A stretch of DNA of 64,000 nt from Nymphalis io. Lineage: Eukaryota > Arthropoda > Insecta > Lepidoptera > Nymphalidae. The position numbers and the translations under genes are program-made. This document shows positions 23,518 through 34,925 of the stretch, in pieces; position 1 is the stretch's first letter, and each line of letters opens with the position of its first letter. Below the pieces are notes generated by a model. It saw only the letters and a program-made list of their open reading frames with translations. It made no database searches and was not told the origin of the DNA. Location of the stretch: positions 3,596,001 through 3,660,000 of the forward strand of contig NC_065898.1 of NCBI RefSeq assembly GCF_905147045.1, given 5' to 3'.

Positions 23518-25547
23518 CTGCAACAATGATATAAAATAATACATAACATTTCAATAATGCTTTAGTAATATTAACGATAGATAAGTTGTTACAAGCAATT
23601 ACATGCACGAGCAATAATTAAAACAAGTTAGAAATTATTTTATTTTATTTTGACTGTGGTTGATTTTTATTCTTTGTTATGTTGTGATTTATGTACATAA
23701 TTAGTTATGTGTATAAATATTTTAAAATTAAGTTACCTTTGAAAAAGTATATGAGTACAGATCGTTTGCTACATTCATAAAGTGTAAATTAATTTTATAT
23801 TATTATATTGAATTAATTAATAAAACAATAATTTCTAAAAAAATGGTAAGAAAAATATCTCATCAATTTCAGTTAATTTCAACGAAAGATTTATTAATTA
23901 TATTAAAATTATGGATTTAATTTCATTTAACTTTTTAATTCATACTTCTATAGAAATATCATTATGTAAGTTGGATGATGGTTTTATTATATAACAAAAT
24001 ACTAAGAATTACTGAAAACATTAAAATAGGACTAAATGTACAAAACTAAGGAAATGTGTAGTTTTTAAAATATTTACTGTATAATTAGAAATTATGTGGC
24101 CGTCCCGATGTGTTCAATAAAGGTATGTTACAAAATAATACAGATATTTAAAAAAAAAAATGTAGGCGTAAAGAAATATACTGTTATATAACTAACTTTA
24201 CTTTTTTAGTTTACAAAGAGCAAATATATTCCAACATTTTAGTTGAAATCGCATTGCAACCACGCTAAGCCAAGTGATTTTGTAACTATGAGAATAGGTA
24301 ACTTGTACAAAACAAACATAAAATAAAGCTTTTATGAAAGCAGGACTATTGGTTAATGTATTTTTCATAAAGTCAATGTCGCATATCAATTTTTAACATT
24401 TAACGATCGTGTTTTGCGACGAGATTCGAGTTTGGTTTGTTTAGTCTTACAGGATAGTTCTACAGTACATGTTATCAATTCGTAGAACTGACTCGATGTT
24501 TATGGTCAGTAAGAACAATTAGTCGAGTTAAACATTTGACGTATAGACTGACATTTAACATATAAACATATATATAAAATTTTATTTATAATAGAACATT
24601 AGAGATCATACTGAGCTGTCTAATTATATTATGATTTAATTTTTTTATTATGTTCACCTTTTTTATTGTTGTGTGTAACGTATAATCATAATTAATGACT
24701 TAAATGATTTTATACATGTAAAAGGAAGGTAACTGATTACATATTTTTTTTGAATATTCAGCAATTTGTTGTTTTTAACACGATTTAAATCAATTTTAGA
24801 GTAGAACTGGAGTGGTATGGGGTCCAATAGCCCAATGCGAGAAATTGCAACCCAAAATCTTACTACCAATTATGATTTTTAATATACTTAAAAAAATCCT
24901 TCGACCACGAGAGAATTATAAACAACAGAAGGTGGACGACCTGTCAATAAACTAATTATATCCATTTTTTAAGAAAACATCTCAAAAAAGTCCACAACTT
25001 ATTATTTCTTCGACTTGCATGTGTGAAAAGTACAATGTCATATCAAGCAGAGTACACCTATTATAAATGAGTTAAAACATGTTTCCACCAAATAAAAAAG
25101 TAATGATATAATTATTTTCTCATAATGATTGATTTAGAACACATTATAATACAATTTTAATTTTAGCTAATCCAGAATATATATTTAAATAAAAATAGAT
25201 ATACTACTAAATCACTCCTCACCTTTTGTGTACCTTTTAAAATTTTTGATTATCTCAAAAAATACTGATTGAATTTATAAATAATTTCGAAAACTGCTAG
25301 TATTGGTAATTGTTACTAATGCATGCGAAGATGAGTGACCTCTTTGCAGAAATAGTGGCCGAACTGTAGAGCCCAGGAAACAAACTTAGCACTTTAGTTA
25401 CCTGTTTACAGAGGGTTAATCACTTTTTGTGGAACAATGTATACGCTGTTACAGGATCTCAGAACAGGTATAAAAAATTTCAATTGTAAAATTTAAGTTT
25501 ATGTAACACATATACAATAGTAGCGTTTTTTATGGGTATTATACATG

Positions 25548-25578
<31 letters not shown>

Positions 25579-26013
25579 ACACACATTAGGAATAAAACAA
25601 TCGTCTTTTCAACTGAATAATGTTATTGATTTCGTTCTAATTTAATCTCCAATTAAGGCTCTGTAATAATACATAATCCGCTATTTCATATAGCAACTCT
25701 TCTGAAGTCTAAGGTAATTCTAACCGATAAACCTAACATAAATAAAATGTTTCACAATCGATTTTTTCAAATTAAATATTTAATGCAGATCTTGACATTG
25801 ACTAAATAAAAAAAATCAATGTGAATTTGTTGCAAACTAGTTCTTCTGTTTTGTTCTTCTAGATTGCATATATATATAATTAATTTAAACAATTAATTTA
25901 CGTACAAAAATAATAATTTATACGGGTTCAAGATATTTAAAAATCCCACTCAACAAATATTTACTGTATTCGTTTACGTATACTAAAATTACTTGTAAAT
26001 AGCTGAATAGTAC
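23518..26013. other. Spacer between nucleotidase copies B and C, with a CA microsatellite
   Basis: About 2.5 kb of AT-rich DNA. No head-exon motifs were found on the minus strand. It contains (CA)14 at 25551-25578. No other mobile element was recognised. Confidence 0.55.
25551..25578. repeat. (CA)14 microsatellite
   Basis: Pure CA dinucleotide run, continuing after one slip (AACACAC) to about 25584. Likely polymorphic. Confidence 0.97.
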
Positions 26014-27402
26014 CTAAAATAATTTAGTGTTAACTATACTTAACAGTATTAAAATTATAGCAACTGATCTTCGAATAGCGTTATTCGTATTATCGATGTT
26101 GTGTATTACAATTCTGCCCTCAACGGTTGGATGTATGGGGCTCATTTTATTAATATAATCAACAGTACAGGACAATTCACTATATTCAAGAGACACAGAA
26201 GGCAAACCTAGAAATAATGAAAACCCATCACCTCCCATCGAGAGGAAATTGTTCATTAAAATATTGTAAGTTTCGGACATATTAACAGGAGCATACGAAG
26301 GTATTTTACATTTTCCACACATAACTTCAACATGTATAAGTCTTTTTCCTGGCGGTCTTTTAAAATCGTACTCAGCTTTTAAACCAGATAGTTGTAAAAA
26401 TTTACCAGGTGCACGTATTTTGTTATATTTAGACACAGAGTATTCAAGCATTTTTATGACATTTGATCCGTTTAGAGTTACTTTTACAATATTTCCATCA
26501 AAAGGCATTACTGTAAGGAGTTCGCCTTTGGTTATATTAATTATTTTTTCCTCATGGCTAACTGACGCACGGATTCCACCTCCTGGCACAATGGCGATCG
26601 GTGCGTCACTCCACTCATCCCCTTTGTATTCGGAAGCGTATTTATCAACAATGGCATCAGCTATTAAATTACCTAAGTTACACTCTTGCAAGCGGCATGT
26701 TAGACCATCTAGAGTCACTAAGGAGGTACCGACGATTACATCTGATATTTTAATAATATTTTCACTGTATCTATTAACAATCTCTAATAGAGTAGGATCT
26801 TGTGGTACTGAACTATTTAATAGTACTGGGTTTCCATCAAATCTATCTATTTCTCCATTAGAATTAAATAACACATGCAATTTTCCTAAATATTTAGTAT
26901 ACGCGTAAGCTTGAACTACCGCAACAATTCTTCCAGATTCTTGCTCTACTATTGTAGGATAAGGACCTTGTATTGTTTCACTGTCAGGTGTTGTGCCATT
27001 CCATAGGAATGTATTTGTATGTCCTCCAATAACAAGATCAATATCTTCAACTTTCTTTGCTATTTCTAAATCTTTTAAAAATCCAGAATGACCTAAAGCA
27101 ATTAAAATATTAACTCCTTCTTTTTTAAGTTTCTTTACTTCTTCTTTAATTGCAATCACTTCATCTATATATTCAACGTTGTTTTTTACGGCTAGTACTT
27201 TTGTTTCAGGGGTTAGGTATCCAATAACACCTACTTTAGTACCATTAATATTAATTACAACCGATTTCATAAGGTTATGTTCTGATTCCAAGCTAGGTTC
27301 CTTATTAAGTATGAGGTTAGCAGCCAGTACGGGGCATGTTAGATTTCTTATGAAGGGTGTTAGGCCAGATACACCATTATCAAATTCATGGTTCCCCAAT
27401 GA
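26014..27402 (-). CDS. Ecto-5'-nucleotidase terminal exon, copy C
   Basis: 463 codons including the stop, starting after TTGTTTCAG with TCATTGGGG (SLGNHEFDNGV). It retains the GNHEFD dyad, the metal-ligand His in ALGHSGF and GGHTNTF, the GGGIRAS substrate loop, PGKFLQLSG and the GGDGFSLF adenine-stacking loop. It ends in a hydrophobic GPI-like tail (SVAIILILLSIVNTKLF). The GNHEFDNGV and GGDGF strings are the closest of the four to the vertebrate CD73 consensus. Expected to be an active cell-surface nucleotidase when joined to the shared head. Confidence 0.9.
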   Translation of the reverse strand, partial: SLGNHEFDNGVSGLTPFIRNLTCPVLAANLILNKEPSLESEHNLMKSVVININGTKVGVIGYLTPETKVLAVKNNVEYIDEVIAIKEEVKKLKKEGVNILIALGHSGFLKDLEIAKKVEDIDLVIGGHTNTFLWNGTTPDSETIQGPYPTIVEQESGRIVAVVQAYAYTKYLGKLHVLFNSNGEIDRFDGNPVLLNSSVPQDPTLLEIVNRYSENIIKISDVIVGTSLVTLDGLTCRLQECNLGNLIADAIVDKYASEYKGDEWSDAPIAIVPGGGIRASVSHEEKIINITKGELLTVMPFDGNIVKVTLNGSNVIKMLEYSVSKYNKIRAPGKFLQLSGLKAEYDFKRPPGKRLIHVEVMCGKCKIPSYAPVNMSETYNILMNNFLSMGGDGFSLFLGLPSVSLEYSELSCTVDYINKMSPIHPTVEGRIVIHNIDNTNNAIRRSVAIILILLSIVNTKLF

Positions 27403-28432
27403 CTGAAACAAGAAGACAAAATTTTATACAGTTTTATGATTTTAATCGTCGTCAGAATAGTAGAGTTTAATATATAGAAGCAGTGTAAGAAAGATTAGTG
27501 ACTTCATTTTACCCTAGAGGTATAGTAAAAAAGAAATTTTAGTTAAGATAAATAAATTCATTTTAATCGGAATAAAAGAAGGTAAAAAAAGAAAGACACA
27601 ACGTGTAAAGAAATAGCTTAAAAAAGAAATTTTGCAAATGGAACATATTTCTTAAGTAATCACCCAAAACATAGGAATAACTTATGTATGGATAGATAAA
27701 TAATTTCATATTTATATTTATAATATTTATAATGTCAAATTAATGATAGTGTGTATATGTGATAGTGATAATGAGATAATTCTTATTATTTGAACCAAAA
27801 ACCTTACTTTGTGCCAATTTTTAACATTAAAGTGCCTGGCTAGCTATTAATGTTGCACCAATTCCTTTGATATAACAATAGCTTTTGGTTACTATAATCC
27901 AGTATTTACTAAGTATATTATAATTGCAAGCTTATAGTTTTGTTAACTTTGTTTATTTTGAGGTACAGAGCCTCTAAACGTAAAAGAATAGTTTTGCATC
28001 AATTTTCTTTTATTTAGAAAATAATGGTACTTAACAAAATATAAGATAAAAATGTTATCAACGCTCTTTTATCATACATAAATATTAATGGATTAGATAA
28101 ATAAGCGTAACATTGTGTCTATAGATGTCTACAGTCCTTGTTATTTTTATATATGTACAGCTTAAGTTTTCTTATCTATAAATTACTTTCAAAATATATT
28201 AATTATAATTATAATAATAAAGAAAAAAATATAAGGCTTAAATTTAATGAGAAAATTACTTGTGTCATAAATGCAAGTAATACTTAAGTTGAAATTAGAA
28301 AATAAAACCGTGTTTTTAGACTTATCTGTGTCAAGGTTGTTCTCCTCTTCTTTGTGATAATAAATATAGGGAAATATTTTAAAAATAAATGTAAACAAAT
28401 ATTTGTTTTAATTAACAATGTAAAATATAAAG
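27403..28432. other. Spacer between nucleotidase copies C and D
   Basis: The shortest spacer (1.03 kb), AT-rich. No head exons, repeats or RNA genes were recognised. Confidence 0.5.
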
Positions 28433-29809
28433 TCAGGCAATTATAAATGGTAATATAGTTAGCGCAAACACTATTATAGTTGAACTTAAGACAGCTGCAG
28501 AATCAGGCACCGCTTCCCTATTGAGTAAAATAACACGCTCTGCTATTTCTGGATAGATTGGACTTTTCATTCCAATATATTCCGTTGTACAAGTTACAGC
28601 ATCATAACTAAGTTCTTCCTTTGGTAAGCCTACAAGCATATCGTACCCGTTGTTGCCATTAGCTAAAGAAGCTGGCATCAAAATTTTATAATTTCTATTA
28701 TCGATTTCGAAAAATTGCGGTACCAAACAATCCCAGCATCGCACTACTACGTTTACTACCCTGGATCCCGGTTCTTTCGCTAAGTCGTATGTAACTCTTA
28801 TTCCAGAAAATTGAAGGAATCGACCCGAAGAGTCGCTAAGCCTGTAATCAGACACAGAGTGTTCAAGAACTTGTTTGAGTACTGTTCCATTCATTGTAAC
28901 AGCAACTAGATTTTGTGATTCCGGTATAGATGTAAGTATATCAGCTCTGCTGACTGGGAATGGACGACTTTCTGGTGAAATAGTGCCAGTGAATGCACCT
29001 CCGTTTATTATTGCAACAGGAGCGTCAGTCCATCGTTCGTCTTTAAATCTGGCAGCATAGTATAAAATAACAGAGTCTAAAACTAAATTGCCAAGATTAC
29101 ATTCTTCCACTCCACACGTATCCCCATCGAGATCAACAAGAGTGTTGCCAATTGTTGCATTTAAAGAAACAAATTGATCACTGGATCTTGTGACAATTTC
29201 AGCTATTTCTATATTTTGAGGTACTGATTGGTCAAGCAAAATGGAGTCGACTTGATATTTGGTTATTTCTCCTTCAGCATTAAACACCAGAAGAATTCTT
29301 CCTAAATATTTGTTATATGCGTATGATTGGACTATTGGTACTTGTTTTCCAGATTTCTGTGAGACAACAATAGGTTTGATGGTGTTGTCGAAATTATCTT
29401 CAGCATTTGTACCATTTGAAAAGAAAATATTTTGATGACCTGCAATTACCAGATCAATGCCGTCTACTTCTGTAGCTATGTTAACATCTTTTTTGGTTTC
29501 AGACTGACCCAACGCTATTATGATTTTGATGCCTAATTGTTTCAGTTTGTTTACTTCATCTTGCACGGCAATCACTTCATCAATATACTCAACATTACCC
29601 GTGCTGTCCAATATATTAGAATTGGGAGTTAAATAACCAACAATTCCAATTTTAACGCCTTCGACTTCTATTATTATTGATTTTTTAATTTTCAATTTTG
29701 CTTCGTCTGAATTTAAGATTACATTACTGGCCAAGATAATAGAATCCAAATTTGCTAAGAAAGGTGTAAGGTTATTGGATCCTTTTTCTAGGTCGTTGTT
29801 CCCGAGTGA
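28433..29809 (-). CDS. Ecto-5'-nucleotidase-like terminal exon, copy D: degenerate active site
   Basis: 459 codons including the stop, starting after TTTTTCAG with TCACTCGGG. The reading frame is intact and the fold motifs remain (GYLTPN, SGRFLQFSG, the Cys pairs, and a hydrophobic C-terminus ILPFIIA). The active site does not: GNHEFD reads GNNDLE (catalytic His to Asn, its partner Asp to Glu), GHSG reads GQSE (metal-ligand His to Gln), GGGIRSS reads GGAFTGT (substrate Arg lost), and GGDG(F/Y) reads GNNGY. GGHSNTF survives as AGHQNIF. Loss of several independent catalytic residues without any stop or frameshift suggests a pseudoenzyme with a binding or structural role rather than a dead gene. 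It is the cassette nearest the shared head. Confidence 0.88.
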   Translation of the reverse strand, partial: SLGNNDLEKGSNNLTPFLANLDSIILASNVILNSDEAKLKIKKSIIIEVEGVKIGIVGYLTPNSNILDSTGNVEYIDEVIAVQDEVNKLKQLGIKIIIALGQSETKKDVNIATEVDGIDLVIAGHQNIFFSNGTNAEDNFDNTIKPIVVSQKSGKQVPIVQSYAYNKYLGRILLVFNAEGEITKYQVDSILLDQSVPQNIEIAEIVTRSSDQFVSLNATIGNTLVDLDGDTCGVEECNLGNLVLDSVILYYAARFKDERWTDAPVAIINGGAFTGTISPESRPFPVSRADILTSIPESQNLVAVTMNGTVLKQVLEHSVSDYRLSDSSGRFLQFSGIRVTYDLAKEPGSRVVNVVVRCWDCLVPQFFEIDNRNYKILMPASLANGNNGYDMLVGLPKEELSYDAVTCTTEYIGMKSPIYPEIAERVILLNREAVPDSAAVLSSTIIVFALTILPFIIA

Positions 29810-31963
29810 CTGAAAAATAATATTTCTGAGTTAATTTTAATGTATAAATAGATGATATATTTGTTATAGCATTCAGTTAATTTGTTATGAAAAATTATTC
29901 TGTCAATTTTTATTTTGTTAAAGGTATTAGTTATGTAATTATTGGTTAGTTGAAATTTAATTATTAGAATTTTAAGACATAACCCAAATATATATTCATT
30001 CGTAAAGTATAATGATTAGAACACAACCACCACCCGAAGCTAACATTTTATATAAACAAAATAAGCATAAGGTAAGCACATCGCACAATTATATATTTGT
30101 TTCAAGCATGACCTTTGTTATTATAACTATAGGCAATATTTTAGTGTTAGAATATTTAAATCATCTCTCATTTTCATGGCACTTACTTGATAAATCATTT
30201 GTTTTTCGAAACAGCTAATTCTGTCGTCACCGTTGATCAATAAAGACAACCAACAAAGGACACCACCTCTGATCACATATTTACAATTGTTTTAAACAAA
30301 CTATATACCAAACTTAACGATACAAAAGACGAAACATAAGACAAGAACAGTACAGACTATGTATATATGTATACGCATGACGGGATCACGATTGCCCAAT
30401 AAAGGCAACACACTCAAACACATTACGTAGAGCCAGTGTCATTTCACATTATGTAACCGGACGTGACGCAACAAGTATTGATTTTCCAGAGTATATAACG
30501 TCCTATGTAGTACATAGACTGTAATATTAAATATAACTCCGCTACGCTGTCAACGATAGAAAATTTTGCTATGAAAATGCCACTCCATTTGTTGATTGAC
30601 TTATTTCAGCTTTGTGTTCCGGAGCTTTATTAGTTCTGAAATGTTCTCTGCTTTTTGCATGAAATTGCGTTGAATTGAATTTTGTTGAAATTTAATTATT
30701 TTTAAAATTGAATAAATAATTGCAAGAGCAACTTCCTGCAAGAATCTGTTAATGTTTAGTATAATTTTTTCTTTAGAAATTATATAAATTTTTATATAAT
30801 TATTACCTTTGTTTGATAATCCACTTTGATTATATCGAAAGCAATAGTTTCAAAAATTGTCGATTGTAATAAAAATGATCTAAATGAATTTTAAACAATT
30901 AATCAATTCGATTTTTGTTACCTAAATTAGATTGTTACGTTGAGTTGTTGAGTTGAGTGTATAAACCTTATTTTAAAGAAACATCGTTAAATTTAGAAAA
31001 TCAATTAGTGGCATAATAAAAACGCATACTTGGACATACAATCAAATTTTGTCCAATAAGCGATTTGTCGTTTAATGCGAAATAATACGTTGGACACAGC
31101 GTTACGGAGGTTTGCCTCAATTTAACGACCTGTCGTGATCGAAGCCGTGATAGATAATACATGATTATTCACATTGATTTTCTTTGTTTTAATAACGCAG
31201 TTTCGCTAGGCTTCATTAAAATTATGTGATGTAATTTTTTAATTCAAAATTATTTTTTTAATTTTTGAAATTAATGGCTGTTTTTTAATTATTTATTTCG
31301 TACATTGACGTTTTTTTTGTTTCCGGCAATAACAACATTGCTTTTTTTAAAATATAAATTTGATGTGGTACTTATGTGCTTAGTTATTTTTAAACGAGTA
31401 ATCTTATATAATATCAAAATCTATATTCTCGATAACATATTCCTATAGTGAAATAATATTGGTCTATAATTAACAGTAAGTGGTAAATACAACAAAGCGT
31501 TACACGTAGGAACAATCAGACAAGGCATTGGATACGTATATGTATGTATGTACAAGCTTTGTCAACACGCCACATCTTAGCATGATAATGTGGACATTTC
31601 GTATTGTCTCCAGTAAAACGTCATGCGTAATACGAGACGTATTAAGCCGCAACACGGTACAAAATCATATAATACTAATAATAACCAAATCCTTCAGTAC
31701 GACCACATTTATTAAAGCGAATTTGAAATTAGAACATAACCTAATAATATTATATTTTTGTAAATGCTAGTTTTATTTATCAAACAAAAAAAAACAGTAC
31801 TAGTACATTGGCAGAATGTTTTGCGCATATGGCACAAATATATAAAATAAAGTTATTATATTTAAAAATAAAGATATTATGTTTGTAAAAACGATACAAC
31901 AACAAGCTTGTTTCATAGGAAATGTTGTTTATTAAACGCAAAATGATTTTCTTGTATACTCAC
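29810..31963. other. Intron between nucleotidase head exon 2 and copy D
   Basis: 2.15 kb, AT-rich. No coding segment, repeat family member or RNA gene was recognised on either strand. Confidence 0.5.
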
Positions 31964-32117
31964 AACGGCATCAGGTTGTAAAGCGTTAAGGAATTCAGCA
32001 GCAACTTTCCATTTATAGATAGTGAACCAGGCGGTTCCCGTGTATGTGTCTCCGGCATTGAGGTACAGGACTGGTGGACCCTCCCCAGAAGCAGCTGCTT
32101 TCCTTGCCTCTTTTACT
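31964..32117 (-). CDS. Ecto-5'-nucleotidase shared head, exon 2
   Basis: A 154-bp exon (one base plus 51 codons) between ATTTCAG|AGTAAA and GCCGTT|GTGAGT. It encodes the metallophosphatase segment with YLNAGDTYTGT (the Asp that bridges the two metals in this family) and FTIYKWKVAAEFLNALQPDAV, which runs directly into SLGNHEFD at the start of each of the four terminal exons. The junction is in phase for all four. It is followed by about 2.1 kb of intron before copy D. Confidence 0.92.
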
Positions 32118-33170
32118 CTGAAATTATTTCGATATAATATTAAATAATATATTATTCTTACGGTTTAGTTTTTTTACAACTATATTCCCTAACAAATAAA
32201 CAAACGCGTAACTCAGAAAAAGTACGGTGTATGACTGTAATAATTCTAAAATTAAAAGGATACACGCATCATAAATAGCGTCTAATCTTAAGTCGATACG
32301 TGTAGAATAACTATACTCATTAGTCGTATACATATATGATTCTACACAATTTTATATAGATAATGATATATATTAATATTTTTAAAATATAATAATATTA
32401 ATTAATAATTTTATAAATAGATATATATTTTATTCCTCTCGACTAAAAAAGTGTCAAATCTTACAGTAAGATGTAAAAAAAGAAAATAGAATTGCATACA
32501 AAGGCAGTCGTATCACTAATTATAGGAACTTACTTTTCCTAAAATCTCGCATTGAGAATAAACATAAAGAAGAGAAGATATACAATAAAGGTAAAAACAA
32601 GCACTAAATATACCTCCATATACCTAAATGAATTATATAATGATGATGTTTATTCTCAAGGAGATATTATAGTGCACAAGTTTTTGCGAAAACACAAGTG
32701 CATTTCTTCTCCTTCGATGGGACGAAACGAGAGTTTAGACGCTTAACGTGGTCGGTTTTACGTTTCTACCAAGACAAAGAATTGTATCATTATCAACTTC
32801 CAAGCTCCGGGCTGCCCCTGATAATTCTTGACCTAATAACTTTTTATTGGGCGTTTATTGAATAGAGGTCTTCGGAACCTATACGCTGATTTCGCCACGA
32901 CTACATAGTTTATACGACTACAAAGTAGAACACTAATCGATTTTTATGAAGCAAGCTTGATATAGGCTACTGTTTTTATAATAACATCCTCCTAACATCA
33001 GCATCCCTTAGCTTTCAATGTGCGGGCGAAGCCGCGAGCGAACACTAGTATATCATATATACTTGATGACAAGTTTATTTGATGTGTTCGTGACACATTG
33101 TCGATGTTCACGTATTATTATATAGCTATATGTATGGATAGGTTTAATTAATATACTCGTAATTACTCAC
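32118..33170. other. Intron between nucleotidase head exons 1 and 2
   Basis: About 1.05 kb. It includes a repeat-derived patch near 32790-32860 and a common lepidopteran repeat end near 33015-33050 (GTGCGGGCGAAGCCGCGAGC). No coding segment was recognised. Confidence 0.45.
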
Positions 33171-33394
33171 ACGTGTGCGACTCTTGGGAAACCGCCGTAA
33201 CATTTTCCGGCTTCCCTATCAGCGACAGTGCAGGCGCCGCTGAGCTGAGACGTCTGTTCGAATCTCGCATGCATGTCATTGTTGTGGAGTATTAAAAGTT
33301 CGAAATGGTTGCCATCGTTGCTGGGAGATTTGACGATACTGCTTGAAGACAGCGCCACCACCGAGAGAACAGCTGCTATGTGAGGAAGTCTCGT
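33171..33394 (-). CDS. Ecto-5'-nucleotidase shared head, exon 1: signal peptide and DxH motif
   Basis: A 224-bp exon between AATTTCAG|ACGAGA and CACGT|GTGAGT. It encodes a hydrophobic secretion-signal-like stretch (LPHIAAVLSVVALSSSS), then LLILHNNDMHARFEQ with the DxH metal ligands (about residues 41 and 43 if a single Met precedes the exon). GKCYGGFPRVAHV follows and continues into exon 2. There is no ATG upstream of the signal stretch within the exon and an acceptor sits at its edge. The initiator Met must therefore come from an upstream exon; see the candidate at 61299. Confidence 0.88.
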
Positions 33395-33729
33395 CTGAAA
33401 TTGATTAACGGTATATTATTAGACACAAATAAATAGATTTAATATCAAGCGATAATAGATAATTATTAAGCGATTTCTCGTTCGAGGTGTGTAATAAAAT
33501 TCGTACTGTTTTCGTATTTATGTAAGAAATTTGGAATAGTTAATAACTATTCCCAATTCGAACAATCATGGACTTTATAATACTTAAGTTGTCATATCCC
33601 CTAACTCTTAATTATAATGGCTCACTCCCAATTTATATGAGGCGCACCATTTACACACAAAACACAATAGTGATAATAATGTACGTAATATGTACGATTT
33701 CAATAAATTTCATTGACATTCAAATATTA

Positions 33730-34057
33730 GGTCCTTACATATGAAATTAGCGTTTTGTCGTACTGACCACTTTAATCTGAGATATCAGTGAGTGTTTGGT
33801 GGACTAGCGCCGGTGTCGTTCACTACAGCTTTCTAAAATCTGGCCAAACGATTACGGCAGATATCTATTGTCAGCAACTGCAAACCATGAAGGAAGGACT
33901 AGCTGCTAAACAACCGAGATTGGCCAATCGCTCTAGGCCACTGCTGCTTTACGATAACGCAAGACCACACACTGCACAACAAACAACCACTAAGTTAGAT
34001 GAGCTACAGCTGGAATGTCTGCGACATCCATTGTTCTCCTCGGACCTTGTAAGGACC
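33730..34057 (+). mobile_element. Internally deleted mariner with transposase fragment
   Basis: The ends GGTCCTTACA (33730-33739) and TGTAAGGACC (34048-34057) are perfect 10-bp inverted repeats. Between them about 90 codons of mariner-type transposase remain (from GVVHYSFLKSGQTITADIY to LLLYDNARPHTAQQ, holding the second catalytic Asp of the DD34D triad, then LRHPLFSSDL). The N-terminal DNA-binding part, the first Asp and everything after SSDL are missing; the frame runs straight into the right terminal repeat. The left flank ends in TA but the right flank reads TC. Non-functional. Confidence 0.88.
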
Positions 34058-34844
34058 TCATAATAACTATAAATTATATTTACACGTTCATTTCTATTAA
34101 ATATAAGCTAGTGTCATTTTAGCAGATATGAAAGTTTAATAAATAATATAAAGATAAATTGTGTTTTAAAATAAAATTAAAACAAAGTTAAATTAATAAG
34201 GAATGATTTAAAAATAAAATAAGATGGTAGACTTCGTGATAAAGTCTTTGATGCAATCATTGCGAGCACAGACAAAGGAACTCATTATGAAATTCTTCTA
34301 AATTGAATACTCTAAAGAACAATATCATATTTATTTATTAAATAAATTAATTAATTTAACTATAAGCAAAATAGTTAAGTAAATAATTGATTAAAACAAA
34401 GTCATTACAACCGAAATCGAATAAAATCAAATAATGTTTATGTAAGCTCTGACGAGTACTTGAATCGTCGTTTTACAAGATTAATATAAAGTTACCGGTT
34501 AAGGGTTCGGAATGTAAACTCTACCGAGAAGAACTGGCAAGAGATACCGTAGTTGCTGCTATCCAAAAATTAATTAAGATTAATTATTCTATCGTGCATA
34601 GAAATTAACGAATGCTAATTCCACGCTTTTTTATCATCTACAGCAGCCGAGAATCCGAGAATAGGATATCGAATAATTATAAATAGCCCGAAAAGCTTTT
34701 GTGACAAAGTTTCTATGTCTGCATCATTACCCCAAAGAAATATATTATGGGATATGATACTATGAAAATATCCAAACTATATTTATCGAGCAGCATCAAA
34801 ATTATGACCTAGTTTTTATTTAAAATCGGTTTAGTCTGTCAATG

Positions 34845-34925
34845 GGCCATCTGGTAGTTGGTGGTCACTACCCCCCATAGATAATAGCACCGTAAGAAAT
34901 ATATACAATCATTTACATTATCAAT
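34845..34925 (+). repeat. Dispersed repeat family 2, short fragment
   Basis: Blocks in order: ATGGGCCATCTGGTAGTTGG, TGGTCACTACC, CCATAGATAATAGCACCGTA, AGAAATATATACAATCATTT. The order matches 54418-54715 but is shorter and more diverged. Confidence 0.5.

Noticed and set aside
22123..23544. A self-contained copy B gene starting at the ATG just before its exon
   Set aside because: The nine extra codons lie across the splice acceptor, and such a protein would lack the DxH and GD metal-binding half and any signal peptide.
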